Virus record (IMG/VR): IMGVR_UViG_3300043395_003232
Coordinates: 1-21,283 of that record
Length of the DNA stretch: 21,283 nucleotides
DNA from: a virus
Reading direction: 5' to 3' (one strand)
A model generated the notes under the pieces. That model did not search any database. It was not told where the DNA came from and saw only the letters and a list, made by a program, of their open reading frames with translations. The translations under genes and the position numbers were made by a program. Below, in pieces: positions 13,023 through 20,685 of this stretch. Numbering within the stretch: the stretch's first letter is position 1; the number at the start of each line of letters is the position of its first letter.

Positions 13023-16000
13023 CCAGAGAAACTCAGGTTGCATCGATCCCAGATGTTCGTGACGACAACGTCACGGATGTGCTGCGCGCCATTAAGAACG
13101 TCCTCCAGGTACGCGAAGGCTTGCTTGGCGACGCGCTCGATCAGTATGTGACCTGGCGAGACCTGACCGATGTTAACTTGGTCGCCTCCGGCGGAACATC
13201 GACGCTCACCAACGGAACCAGGGTTCCGGTTGCGAACCCTAATACAGGGGGTGATGGATACGATCCAACGACGGACCTCACAACTCCGTCTCAGCCATCC
13301 GGCTTGACGGCCTCCGCCACCTTCTCGAACGTCTACCTTTCCTGGAGTGGAGCCGCTTACCGCAACCACGCCTACACCGAGATCTGGCGCTCCAGCACCA
13401 ACGTACTTGGCAACGCGGTGTTGATCGGAACATCGATCTCCAACGTCTACGCAGATGCCGCCCAAGAAGGACAAACGTACTACTACTGGATTCGGTTCGT
13501 CTCTCAGGCTGACGTCAAAGGTCCTTATAACGCAACATCGGGAACGGCAGCGACCACAGCCACGAGCCCCGCCACGCTGCTCACCTTGCTGACCGGGCAG
13601 ATCACACAGAGCCAGCTCTACTCAACGCTCAGCAGCCGTATCGACCTGATCGACGCTGCGTCTTCTGTTTCCGGTTCTGTGAATGCCAGGATTGCTGTGG
13701 TGCAGAGCCAGGTCAACGACCTTCTTAACACGCCGTCGTACAGCAACTCGACGGCGTATGCCGCCGGCGCCGTCGTAACGTACAACGGTAGCCTTTACCA
13801 GGCGCTGCAAGCGACAACTGGCAACCTTCCGACCAATGCTACGTATTGGAAGAAGATCGGGGAATACGCGTCGCTTGGTGATGCTGTGGCGGCACACACC
13901 ACACAGATCAGCAATCTTCAGTCCGGACTTGACCAGGAGGTCACGGACCGCACACTGCTTGCGTCTCAGATGCGAGGGAGCTACTCCGGCAGTGACATTG
14001 CCCAGGTGACGTCCGGCCTGCTCTATGAAGAGCGCACGGCACGGTCAACCGCAGACACCGCCCTCTCGAGCTCGATCTCGTCGCTGTCGTCCACGGTCAC
14101 CAACAACTACAACACGCTCAACTCCGCGATCACGTCGGAGCAAACGACTCGCAGCACGGCAGACTCGGCTCTGGCGTCAAGCATCTACTCGCTACAGTCC
14201 ACGGCGTCCGGAATGGAGGTTACCAAGTCCTGGAACTTCGACGCCAACACCGAGGGCTTTGCGGTCAACAACGCGTCGATTTCATGGTCGGCCGGATCGT
14301 TGCGGATCAATTCGTCCAACAACGATCCTATTCTTTACACACCGTCCATCAGCCTGGACGGAAGCAAGGGCTATCTCATCCGCGCTCGGATCAAGCGCCT
14401 TGCCGGTTCCGCATGGGACGGGAAGATTTACTACACCACCGCGAGCCATGGAGATTCTGAGACGTACCGGGTGCAGATTGCGGATGGGACGGCGACCAAT
14501 GAGTGGCGCATCCTCGAGTGGGATATGTCGTCCCTCTCGGACTGGACGTCAAGCACGATCCTGGGCATTCGGATAGACCTGGGCGCGAGCTCGTCTGACC
14601 AGTTCCTGATCGACTGGATCTCTGTGTCTCGGGTTGCGCCGATGCCTTTGGCGAGCCAGGCCACGCTGCAAACCGATTACTACACCAAGACCGCCACCGA
14701 CAGCGCGATTGCATCGGCAACGACGAACCTGGTCTCAACGACAACTCTCAATAGCACCCTGTCGTCGTACGTCACGACGGCAGCGCTCACCAACAGCTAT
14801 TACACCAAGACCGCCACCGACAGCGCAATCAGCTCAGCCAACAGCACCCTGAGCGCATCGATTGCAAGTACGTACCCAACGTCGGTGTCGGTGTCGCAGA
14901 ACTACTACGCCAAAGCCTCCGGCCAGGCGCTCGAGTCTCAGTACACCGTCAAGATCGACAACAACGGATACGTCAGCGGATTTGGTCTTGCCTCCACTCT
15001 ATCGAATGGCGCTCCGTCTAGCAGCTTCATGGTGCGGGCTGACACTTTCTCGGTTGTCAATCCGTCTGTTTATCGAGTAAGTGTTTACTCGATTGGTATT
15101 AGTTTTAGCGGCAACATCATTTACACGAACTCCGCCCACGGTTTTTCTGTGGGCGACAAGGTCTCGTTCCAAAATGTTTCCGGGTACACCGAGATCTACA
15201 CAGTTATTGCGGTGAATAGCGGTACCGAGTTCAAGATTGACAGGTTCTCGTACTCGAATGTGACTACAGCCTCGTCGTACGTCGCGAAGGTTGCTGTGCC
15301 TTTCATTGTTGACAGCGGTAATGTCTATATTGACACCGCGATCATCAAGGATGCGTCGATCACGACCGCCAAGATCAGCAGCTTGACGGCGGATAAGGTG
15401 ACGACCGGCAACCTGACGGCAATTGTCAACAACACCGGCACTATGTACGGAGGTGTTGCTGCATACACGATCGATGGCAGCGGGAACTATGTCTCGACCG
15501 GTTATACACCTGGCGGATCGTCATTCGGCACTGGCTACCTTCTTGGGGCGTACGGCGGCGCGACGCAGTTCTTCATTGGTTCGCCAACTCAGAACCTGCT
15601 GTGGAACGGAACCAGTCTTAGCGTCAAAGGCTCGATCTCAGCGTCCAGCATCAGTGGATCAACGATCTCCGGCGGAACCATTTCTGGAACCACAATCAAC
15701 GGCACCACAATCACTGGCGGCACGATCAATGGTTCCGATGTTGTCATTGGCAGCAGTCCAGCAATCTCTACGGTCAACAACACCATAATGACCGGAAGCG
15801 GAATCCGGCTGTACTCGGACGGGACCGCGGCATTTGGAAACTCTACCACCTCAATGGTATGGAACGGTTCTGGTCTGTACCTGAGCGGCTTGAGCAATGG
15901 ATCGACCGTCAACATCCCGGGTTCCGCAGCCGGGCTTCTCGGCTTGTCTGGGTACAACAACATCCTGGACTTTACGATTGAACGAGGATCAAAGGTGCTT

Positions 16001-16357
16001 TTGGGCGTCGCCTATGCAGCAGGCTATTACGCGTTAATTATCGGCGGGCAGGTGCCAAACTACCACTCGGAAATTCAAATTAGTTGGGAACTTTTCAAAG
16101 ACGGTGTTACCACTGGATCTATCTGGAACATGAGCCAGACTGTTGTGTCTTGGACGTATTTCGGCAATTCGTACGGCTGGACGGTTGAGCTCACTCTTGC
16201 TCCTGGAACTTACCATTTGAAAGTGCGGGCTCCAACCGGCAAAGGAAGATTGTGGAATGGCAGTTCGTACGTTCGAGATACCACTGTGGGCTCGCCCTAC
16301 TATGACGCGTACAACCTTTACGCCATGCAGGCGTTTGTTTACCAAGTGTTGCTCTGA
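13019..16357 (+). CDS. Lambda gpJ C-terminal-like tail fibre/host specificity protein
   Basis: This 1112-residue protein likely carries receptor binding. Residues 1-85 form an N-terminal virion-binding part. An FN3 domain spans about 90-182 (SQPSGLTASATFSNVYLSW, YTEIWRSS, YYYWIRFVS). A gpJ-like segment follows (LLTLLTGQITQSQLYSTLSSRIDLID). A chitin-binding-like module lies at about 238-283 (NSTAYAAGAVVTYNGSLYQAL, YWKKIG). Helical repeats come next, then a jelly-roll, carbohydrate-binding-like domain at about 404-535 (WNFDANTEGF, YLIRARIKR, IDWISVSR). After two YYTKTATDSAI repeats comes the gpJ core (PFIVDSGNVYIDTAIIKDASI), with an inserted beta-domain at about 682-760. The C-terminus has pentapeptide-like repeats and a beta-sandwich tip. 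The large gpJ N-terminal hub is absent. No clear Shine-Dalgarno; translation is probably coupled by ATGA. Confidence 0.88.
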   Translation: MTRETQVASIPDVRDDNVTDVLRAIKNVLQVREGLLGDALDQYVTWRDLTDVNLVASGGTSTLTNGTRVPVANPNTGGDGYDPTTDLTTPSQPSGLTASATFSNVYLSWSGAAYRNHAYTEIWRSSTNVLGNAVLIGTSISNVYADAAQEGQTYYYWIRFVSQADVKGPYNATSGTAATTATSPATLLTLLTGQITQSQLYSTLSSRIDLIDAASSVSGSVNARIAVVQSQVNDLLNTPSYSNSTAYAAGAVVTYNGSLYQALQATTGNLPTNATYWKKIGEYASLGDAVAAHTTQISNLQSGLDQEVTDRTLLASQMRGSYSGSDIAQVTSGLLYEERTARSTADTALSSSISSLSSTVTNNYNTLNSAITSEQTTRSTADSALASSIYSLQSTASGMEVTKSWNFDANTEGFAVNNASISWSAGSLRINSSNNDPILYTPSISLDGSKGYLIRARIKRLAGSAWDGKIYYTTASHGDSETYRVQIADGTATNEWRILEWDMSSLSDWTSSTILGIRIDLGASSSDQFLIDWISVSRVAPMPLASQATLQTDYYTKTATDSAIASATTNLVSTTTLNSTLSSYVTTAALTNSYYTKTATDSAISSANSTLSASIASTYPTSVSVSQNYYAKASGQALESQYTVKIDNNGYVSGFGLASTLSNGAPSSSFMVRADTFSVVNPSVYRVSVYSIGISFSGNIIYTNSAHGFSVGDKVSFQNVSGYTEIYTVIAVNSGTEFKIDRFSYSNVTTASSYVAKVAVPFIVDSGNVYIDTAIIKDASITTAKISSLTADKVTTGNLTAIVNNTGTMYGGVAAYTIDGSGNYVSTGYTPGGSSFGTGYLLGAYGGATQFFIGSPTQNLLWNGTSLSVKGSISASSISGSTISGGTISGTTINGTTITGGTINGSDVVIGSSPAISTVNNTIMTGSGIRLYSDGTAAFGNSTTSMVWNGSGLYLSGLSNGSTVNIPGSAAGLLGLSGYNNILDFTIERGSKVLLGVAYAAGYYALIIGGQVPNYHSEIQISWELFKDGVTTGSIWNMSQTVVSWTYFGNSYGWTVELTLAPGTYHLKVRAPTGKGRLWNGSSYVRDTTVGSPYYDAYNLYAMQAFVYQVLL
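14681..14826 (+). repeat. 26-base exact direct repeat, spaced 120 bases, in the gpJ-like fibre
   Basis: The 26 bases at 14681-14706 recur exactly at 14801-14826; both code for YYTKTATDSA. The 120-base offset equals 40 codons, so the protein unit is 40 residues. A degenerate third start (NYYAKASG) lies near 14900. YYTK-type repeats are common in phage fibre shafts. Identity at DNA level suggests a recent duplication or conversion. Confidence 0.85.
15072..15093. repeat. Perfect 9-bp inverted repeat (hairpin) inside the fibre gene
   Basis: ATCGAGTAA (15072-15080) and TTACTCGAT (15085-15093) are perfect inverse complements around a 4-base GTGT loop. It lies where the inserted low-GC domain of the gpJ-like fibre begins. 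No T-tract follows, so it is not a terminator. It may be a recombination scar or chance. Confidence 0.7.
15133..15155. repeat. Perfect 7-bp inverted repeat inside the fibre gene
   Basis: CGCCCAC (15133-15139) pairs with GTGGGCG (15149-15155) around a 9-base T-rich loop. It is the second hairpin within 85 bases in the inserted low-GC domain and codes for SAHGFSVGD. No T-tract follows the stem. Confidence 0.6.
15644..15733 (+). repeat. Six pentapeptide-like repeats xxIxG
   Basis: In frame, six consecutive five-residue units read SSISG STISG GTISG TTING (first four) then TTITG GTING, residues 876-905. Ile and Gly recur every five residues, as in a narrow beta-helix of pentapeptide type. The segment lies between the conserved gpJ C-terminal core and the terminal receptor-binding tip. 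Confidence 0.8.
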
Positions 16358-16363
16358 CCGTAT

Positions 16364-16840
16364 ATGAAGCACTACATCGTTTATGACCCGGCTTCCGGTG
16401 AAATTAAATCATCAGGCAGCACCACCGAGGCAATGTTTTGCTCTGAAAGCGGGGACCCAAATCGAGTCATCATGGAGGGGGTTGCGAGCGGAGCAACTCA
16501 CTACGTTCTTGATGGAGTCATCACCCCGTATACCGAAGAGCAAGCGGCTTCCAAGAGCGCTCAACCCAGCCCTCACCATCGGTGGAGCAATGATACGTTC
16601 TCATGGGTTGACACTCTTCCTCCTGGAGCCAGGGAATACGTAGCAGCAGGGGCCGTCCGCACGCAGCGTGACCAGTTGCTTGCCCAATCGGATTGGACTG
16701 ACACCCTGTCTGCAAAGACTCGCATGGGTGACGCGCTCTACAACGCCTGGCAGGACTACCGCCAGATCCTGCGCGACGTCCCGCAGCAAGCCGGCTTCCC
16801 GACCAACGTAGCTTGGCCGGAACCTCCGAGCCCCACCTAA
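16364..16840 (+). CDS. Tail fibre assembly chaperone
   Basis: This 158-residue protein resembles phage tail assembly chaperones, which help fold or attach the fibre coded just upstream. The N-terminal half (MKHYIVYDPASGEIKSSGST, then GATHYVLDG and ITPYTEEQ) is a small beta domain. The C-terminal half is diagnostic: RTQRDQLLAQSDWTDT, then AWQDYRQILRDVP and QQAGFPTNVAWPEPP. This pattern is shared by T4 gp38-like and prophage fibre assembly proteins. The gene begins 6 bases after the gpJ-like fibre stop; the Shine-Dalgarno is not obvious, so expression may depend on coupling. Pairing with the upstream fibre is the usual arrangement. No signal peptide or membrane segment is present. Confidence 0.9.
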   Translation: MKHYIVYDPASGEIKSSGSTTEAMFCSESGDPNRVIMEGVASGATHYVLDGVITPYTEEQAASKSAQPSPHHRWSNDTFSWVDTLPPGAREYVAAGAVRTQRDQLLAQSDWTDTLSAKTRMGDALYNAWQDYRQILRDVPQQAGFPTNVAWPEPPSPT

Positions 16841-16859
16841 AATCGGCCAGAGGTTTTCC

Positions 16860-17768
16860 ATGCTCGAGCTTCAGGAACCCAATACCAAAGTACTCACCCA
16901 ACAAATCCCTGATGAGCGGGATGTGGTGATGCTCGCTCGCGAGTTTGCCTTGAGCAAATCCGTTGAGGAGGTGGAGGGCACGATGCTGGGTATGCCGCAA
17001 GCCGAGGCTCAGGTCATTCACCGCTTTGGCCCTGGCATCTACATCCGGGAAGTCATCATCCCAGCGGGCATTCTGGCCGTTGGTCACCGTCAGCGTTTCG
17101 AGCACATGAACGTGATGCTCAAGGGCCGGGTCACCGTCTTCAACGACAACGGCACGACGACCGAGCTGGTGGCGCCAATGGTCTTTGTAGGCAAGCCTGG
17201 TCGGAAGATCGGCTACGTCCACGAGGAAATGGTGTGGCAGAACATCTACGCCACGAACGAGACTGACATCGAGAAGCTCGAGGCGACCTACCTCGAGAAG
17301 AGCGATACCTGGAACCAGGACCAGAAAGAGCGAGCAGAAGCGTTGGCCTTGCGGTACGAGGCCGATCGCCAGGATTACCTGGCTTTGCTTGCAGAGGTGG
17401 GCATCCCCCACGAGATTGCCAGGGCGCAATCAGAGAACACCGATGACCAAATCCCGATGCCGCTGGGCAGCTACTCGATGATGGTTGCCGACTCTCCGAT
17501 CGAGGGCAAGGGCGTGTTTGCCACGGCCAACATTTCGGAAGGGGTGGTCATTGCTCCGGCTCGAATTGATGGCAAGCGCACACCCGCTGGCCGGTACACG
17601 AATCACTCAGTCGCGCCGAACGCGATCATGGTGAAGCGACCGAACGGCGACATCGACCTCGTAGCCACCCGCCAGATTGCTGGCTGTACCGGTGGCCAGC
17701 CTGGAGAGGAAATCACAATCGACTATCGGCAAGCCTTGCGGCTGTCTGGAATCGGGAGTTTGGAATGA
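16860..17768 (+). CDS. Cupin-SET domain fusion protein (putative lysine methyltransferase)
   Basis: This 302-residue protein joins two domains. Residues about 50-135 form a cupin-like beta-barrel (YIREVIIPAGILAVGHRQRFEH, NVMLKGRVTVFND, a proline/glycine turn GKPGRK, GYVHEE), with His76, Glu81/His82 and His121 as possible metal ligands. Residues about 137-190 are a charged helical linker. Residues about 203-293 look like a SET domain: SPIEGKGVFAT (GxG-type S-adenosylmethionine loop), GRYTNHSVAPNA (the NHSxxPN pseudoknot strand) and GEEITIDYR with Tyr289 as the likely catalytic tyrosine. The post-SET cysteines are absent. SET enzymes methylate lysine on proteins; the target here is unknown. Phages often carry such cupin and SET proteins separately in virion modules (from memory). 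CAGAGG at 16848-16853 precedes ATG; the stop overlaps the next ATG. Confidence 0.82.
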   Translation: MLELQEPNTKVLTQQIPDERDVVMLAREFALSKSVEEVEGTMLGMPQAEAQVIHRFGPGIYIREVIIPAGILAVGHRQRFEHMNVMLKGRVTVFNDNGTTTELVAPMVFVGKPGRKIGYVHEEMVWQNIYATNETDIEKLEATYLEKSDTWNQDQKERAEALALRYEADRQDYLALLAEVGIPHEIARAQSENTDDQIPMPLGSYSMMVADSPIEGKGVFATANISEGVVIAPARIDGKRTPAGRYTNHSVAPNAIMVKRPNGDIDLVATRQIAGCTGGQPGEEITIDYRQALRLSGIGSLE

Positions 17769-18997
17769 GTGGAATTGCAACCGCTATCATAGGGTCGGCA
17801 GCCGTCGGATATGCCGCCTCAAATCGAGCGTCTCAAAGAGCTGAAGATGCCGCCAACAATGCGACAGCCGCAGCAGCTCAGTCGGCGTCTGATCAGCTCA
17901 CGCTCGGCAGAGAGCAGCTAGAGTTCCAGAAGGACTACTACAACAACACGCTCAAGCCGATGCAAGAGCGTGACCTGAAGCTGCGCGAGGATCTTCAGGC
18001 CGAGCTCCTGCCGTCTATGCGTCAGCAGCGCGAGTTTGCCCAAGAGCAGAACGACTACTACAAGACGACGTTCAAGCCGATCGAAGAGCAGATGGCAAAG
18101 GATGCCACTGGCTACGATTCGCAGGAGAACATCGAGCGCCGCTCCGGGATTGCTGCGGCCAACGTCAACCAGGCTTACTCCAACGCTTCGGGTCAATCCG
18201 CTCGCGCTCTGTCGCGTATGGGTATTAACCCTAATAGCGGAGCCTTCGCCCGTGAGAACGCCAAGCTGTACAACAACGAGGCCCTGGCTTCTGCTGGAGC
18301 TCAGACCGGCGCAGCCTTCGACACGATGGACAAAGCGATTGCACTGCGTGCTGGCGCGGCGAACTTCGGTCGTAACATGCCTAACACTGCGGCGAACTAT
18401 TACGGCCTGGGCAACCAGACCGCAGGCGCCTCTTCTGGCGTCTCCAGTGCTGGCGTCAACAACGCCGTGAGCGCGATGAGCCCGACGCTCTCTGCTGGGC
18501 AAATCGCTGCTGGTGCCTTCCGTGGTGCGGGCTACGTGATGAACGACGCGTTCGCCAACAACATGCGGATGTACGGCATCCAACAGCAAGGCACGTCCGG
18601 CTTATTCAACGGCCTAGGCATGTTTGCCGCGACCAAGATGGGGCAAGACGCATTTGGCAAGCTCGGAAACAATATCAGCAGTTGGTGGAATGGCACCAGC
18701 GGAGTACAGGGTTTGGGAACCGTTAACCCGACATCTGGCGAATTCATGGGCTCGCTCGAGTTCGCTGATGGCGGTCATATCGATTCCAAGCGCATGGGCT
18801 TGGCTTACGCAAATGGCGGCAAGGTCCACGGACCTGGTGGCCCGGTTGATGACAAGGTCCCGGCTATGCTGAGTGACGGAGAATACGTCATTCCCGCTGA
18901 TGTCGTGAAAGCGAAGGGCGTTGAGTTCTTCGACAAGCTCAAAGACAAGTATCACACCCCGGCAGTCCTGCAACGCCGCGGTATTGGGAGAACGTAA
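17765..18997 (+). CDS. Internal virion (ejection) protein with SDGEYVIPADVV motif
   Basis: This 410-residue protein begins with a small hydrophobic segment (GIATAIIGSAAVGYAASNRAS), followed by Ala/Gln-rich helices and a long amphipathic helical region (LGREQLEFQKDYYNNTLKP, then a related FAQEQNDYYKTTFKPIEEQ). The centre is Ala/Gly/Asn-rich. The C-terminus (about residues 340-395) carries FADGGHIDSKRM, KVHGPGGPVDDKVP and LSDGEYVIPADVV, a motif set common in large phage virion proteins near ejection or tail-measure genes. In podoviruses such proteins are carried in the capsid and ejected with the DNA. GGGAG (17754-17758) lies 6 bases ahead of ATG. Stop and next start overlap as TAATG. The ejection role is inferred from composition and neighbours. 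Confidence 0.78.
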   Translation: MSGIATAIIGSAAVGYAASNRASQRAEDAANNATAAAAQSASDQLTLGREQLEFQKDYYNNTLKPMQERDLKLREDLQAELLPSMRQQREFAQEQNDYYKTTFKPIEEQMAKDATGYDSQENIERRSGIAAANVNQAYSNASGQSARALSRMGINPNSGAFARENAKLYNNEALASAGAQTGAAFDTMDKAIALRAGAANFGRNMPNTAANYYGLGNQTAGASSGVSSAGVNNAVSAMSPTLSAGQIAAGAFRGAGYVMNDAFANNMRMYGIQQQGTSGLFNGLGMFAATKMGQDAFGKLGNNISSWWNGTSGVQGLGTVNPTSGEFMGSLEFADGGHIDSKRMGLAYANGGKVHGPGGPVDDKVPAMLSDGEYVIPADVVKAKGVEFFDKLKDKYHTPAVLQRRGIGRT

Positions 18998-20616
18998 TGG
19001 CTGGTATTGGTGTACTTGGAGCTGCTGTCGGCTCGTTTGCCGAAGGCTACATGAAGGGCGAGAAGCATCGCTCCGAGATGGAAGATGCTGAGCTTCGCCG
19101 CGAGGCTGCGCGCCTTGGCATCCGCAAGGGCAAGCTGGAGGTTGACGAAGCCGAGAGCAAAGCCGCTGGCCGTCGCAAGATGGAAGAGATCGCGGCAAGG
19201 TACAGCCCGTACCTCAATGGCGATGGCGACGAGGCAACTGCTGCCGCCCCTGTAACCGCGATCGCGCCTCCTGGCGGCGGAGAAGCACCCGAGGCTCCCA
19301 TGCCTGCCGTTGCTCCTGCCCCTCGAGCTGGCGGCATCTCGGTCCCTGGTGCTGCTCCTGCTGTTCCTGCCGCTCCTGCTCAGCCGAAGATGTCTCGCCT
19401 GGACGCCATGCAGCGCATGTACAGCGAGATGAACGCTGCCGGACTGGCAAGCGGGAACGTCAGCGTCAAAGACGGACTTGATCTTTCGCTTGGCATGATG
19501 AAGCGCTTCCGCGACGCCAAGATGGACGACGCTCTCGCCATCATGCAGGACTTCGCAATCCACGGTGATCCTGCCCGTGCTTCGGCTGAGGCTCAGAGGG
19601 CTGGTCTACCCTTACCTCAAGGCGCCACCTGGTCCACCCAAGAGCGCGAAGTGTTCCCCGGCTCGAAGATGAAGACGAAGGACGTCGTCCTGTCCGGTAC
19701 TGATGGCGTGCCGATCTCGATGCTGGACATTATGTCCAAACGGATGGATCCCAAGGACTTCTTCTCGCGTGAGACGGAAGTCGCAAAAGCCGCCGGCGAC
19801 CTGGCATACAAGGCTGCTGTCCTGGAAGACCAGAAGTGGTATCACGGTGAGTTGCTCAAGCAGAACGCCAGCCAGCACCAGATCCAGCTCGAGCTCCTCA
19901 AGCGCCAGACCGCTGCTGCTGAGCGCCAAGCAGACATCGCCGGCAAGAAGTTCAACTTCGACGCGGTGCAGGCTCGCAACCTGAGCGCGCTGAACGAGGC
20001 CACTCGCCTGATCGGTGTACCAAGGGAGCTCACGCCTGAGCAGATGCGTGACTGGACGCCTGACCAGCAGTCTGCTTACGACCAGAAGCGCCAACAGTAC
20101 AACGCTCGCTTGGGCACGACGCTGTCGATCTACGCACTGAACAACGGTCGCGACACCGAGGGCAAAGAGCTGCTCCCGGTGGCGATAGCTGACCGCGCCA
20201 ACAACATCGTGGCCAAAGCCATCCAAGAGGGCAAGGTAGATAAGGTCGTGAAGACTGACGACATGGGCCACTCCTACGTGATGGTCGGTGAGCGCAAAGT
20301 TGAAGTGCTGCCCCCGAATCGTCCGCAAGCAGCAGACGCCGCTCCTCCAGCGGCTCCAGCGCCGGGTGCTGCGCCGGCTCCCCGCCAGGGCATCCAAACT
20401 CCCGGCGCCCCCGCTGCGCCCGCTACACCGCAGGCAATGGTTGAGGCCGAGACACGAGAGATCGAGATGGGTCGCCGTCGCGATTACTCGCCAGAAGCCA
20501 AGGCAATCATGCAGAAAATTCAAAGTGACAGAGCGGCTCAAGAGCAGGCCGCTCTTCAGGCGGAGCAACAACGGCAGATTGCTGCTTCGCGCGGTATCGC
20601 TGGGCAATATCGGTAA
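18997..20616 (+). CDS. Second internal virion protein, helical
   Basis: This 539-residue protein opens MAGIGVLGAAVGSFAEGYMKG, a weakly hydrophobic start, then a charged helix (KHRSEMEDAELRREAARLGI). A Pro/Ala-rich linker follows at about residues 80-125. The body is mainly helical (MQRMYSEMNAAGLASGNV, DLAYKAAVLEDQKWYHGEL, LLKRQTAAAERQADI), and a second Ala/Pro linker precedes a charged Gln-rich end. No catalytic motif is seen. Consecutive helical proteins of this kind between fibre genes and a very large virion protein recall the internal core proteins of podoviruses such as T7 gp14-gp16. GGGAG (18986-18990) lies 6 bases before ATG. It ends 69 bases before the next gene; that gap shows no convincing promoter or terminator. 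The role is inferred. Confidence 0.75.
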   Translation: MAGIGVLGAAVGSFAEGYMKGEKHRSEMEDAELRREAARLGIRKGKLEVDEAESKAAGRRKMEEIAARYSPYLNGDGDEATAAAPVTAIAPPGGGEAPEAPMPAVAPAPRAGGISVPGAAPAVPAAPAQPKMSRLDAMQRMYSEMNAAGLASGNVSVKDGLDLSLGMMKRFRDAKMDDALAIMQDFAIHGDPARASAEAQRAGLPLPQGATWSTQEREVFPGSKMKTKDVVLSGTDGVPISMLDIMSKRMDPKDFFSRETEVAKAAGDLAYKAAVLEDQKWYHGELLKQNASQHQIQLELLKRQTAAAERQADIAGKKFNFDAVQARNLSALNEATRLIGVPRELTPEQMRDWTPDQQSAYDQKRQQYNARLGTTLSIYALNNGRDTEGKELLPVAIADRANNIVAKAIQEGKVDKVVKTDDMGHSYVMVGERKVEVLPPNRPQAADAAPPAAPAPGAAPAPRQGIQTPGAPAAPATPQAMVEAETREIEMGRRRDYSPEAKAIMQKIQSDRAAQEQAALQAEQQRQIAASRGIAGQYR

Positions 20617-20685
20617 TTGAAACTCGCCGCCTTGTGACCGCCGAGAAGCTCGATGTGTCGCCTGGCGGTATAGAAAGGCTGTGAG

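Noticed and set aside
8116-16848. 18-base near-match CCCCACC(G/T)AAAAT(A/C)GGCC at 8116-8133 and 16831-16848, both just upstream of gene starts
   Set aside because: With 16 of 18 bases matching, a few such pairs are expected by chance in 21 kb, and the second copy is partly the end of a coding sequence. It was tested as a phage promoter but has no third copy that I can find.
16521-17429. 302-codon antisense open stretch across the chaperone and cupin-SET genes
   Set aside because: Both + strand genes have recognisable motifs throughout; the antisense product has none, and its frame merely mirrors the codon bias.
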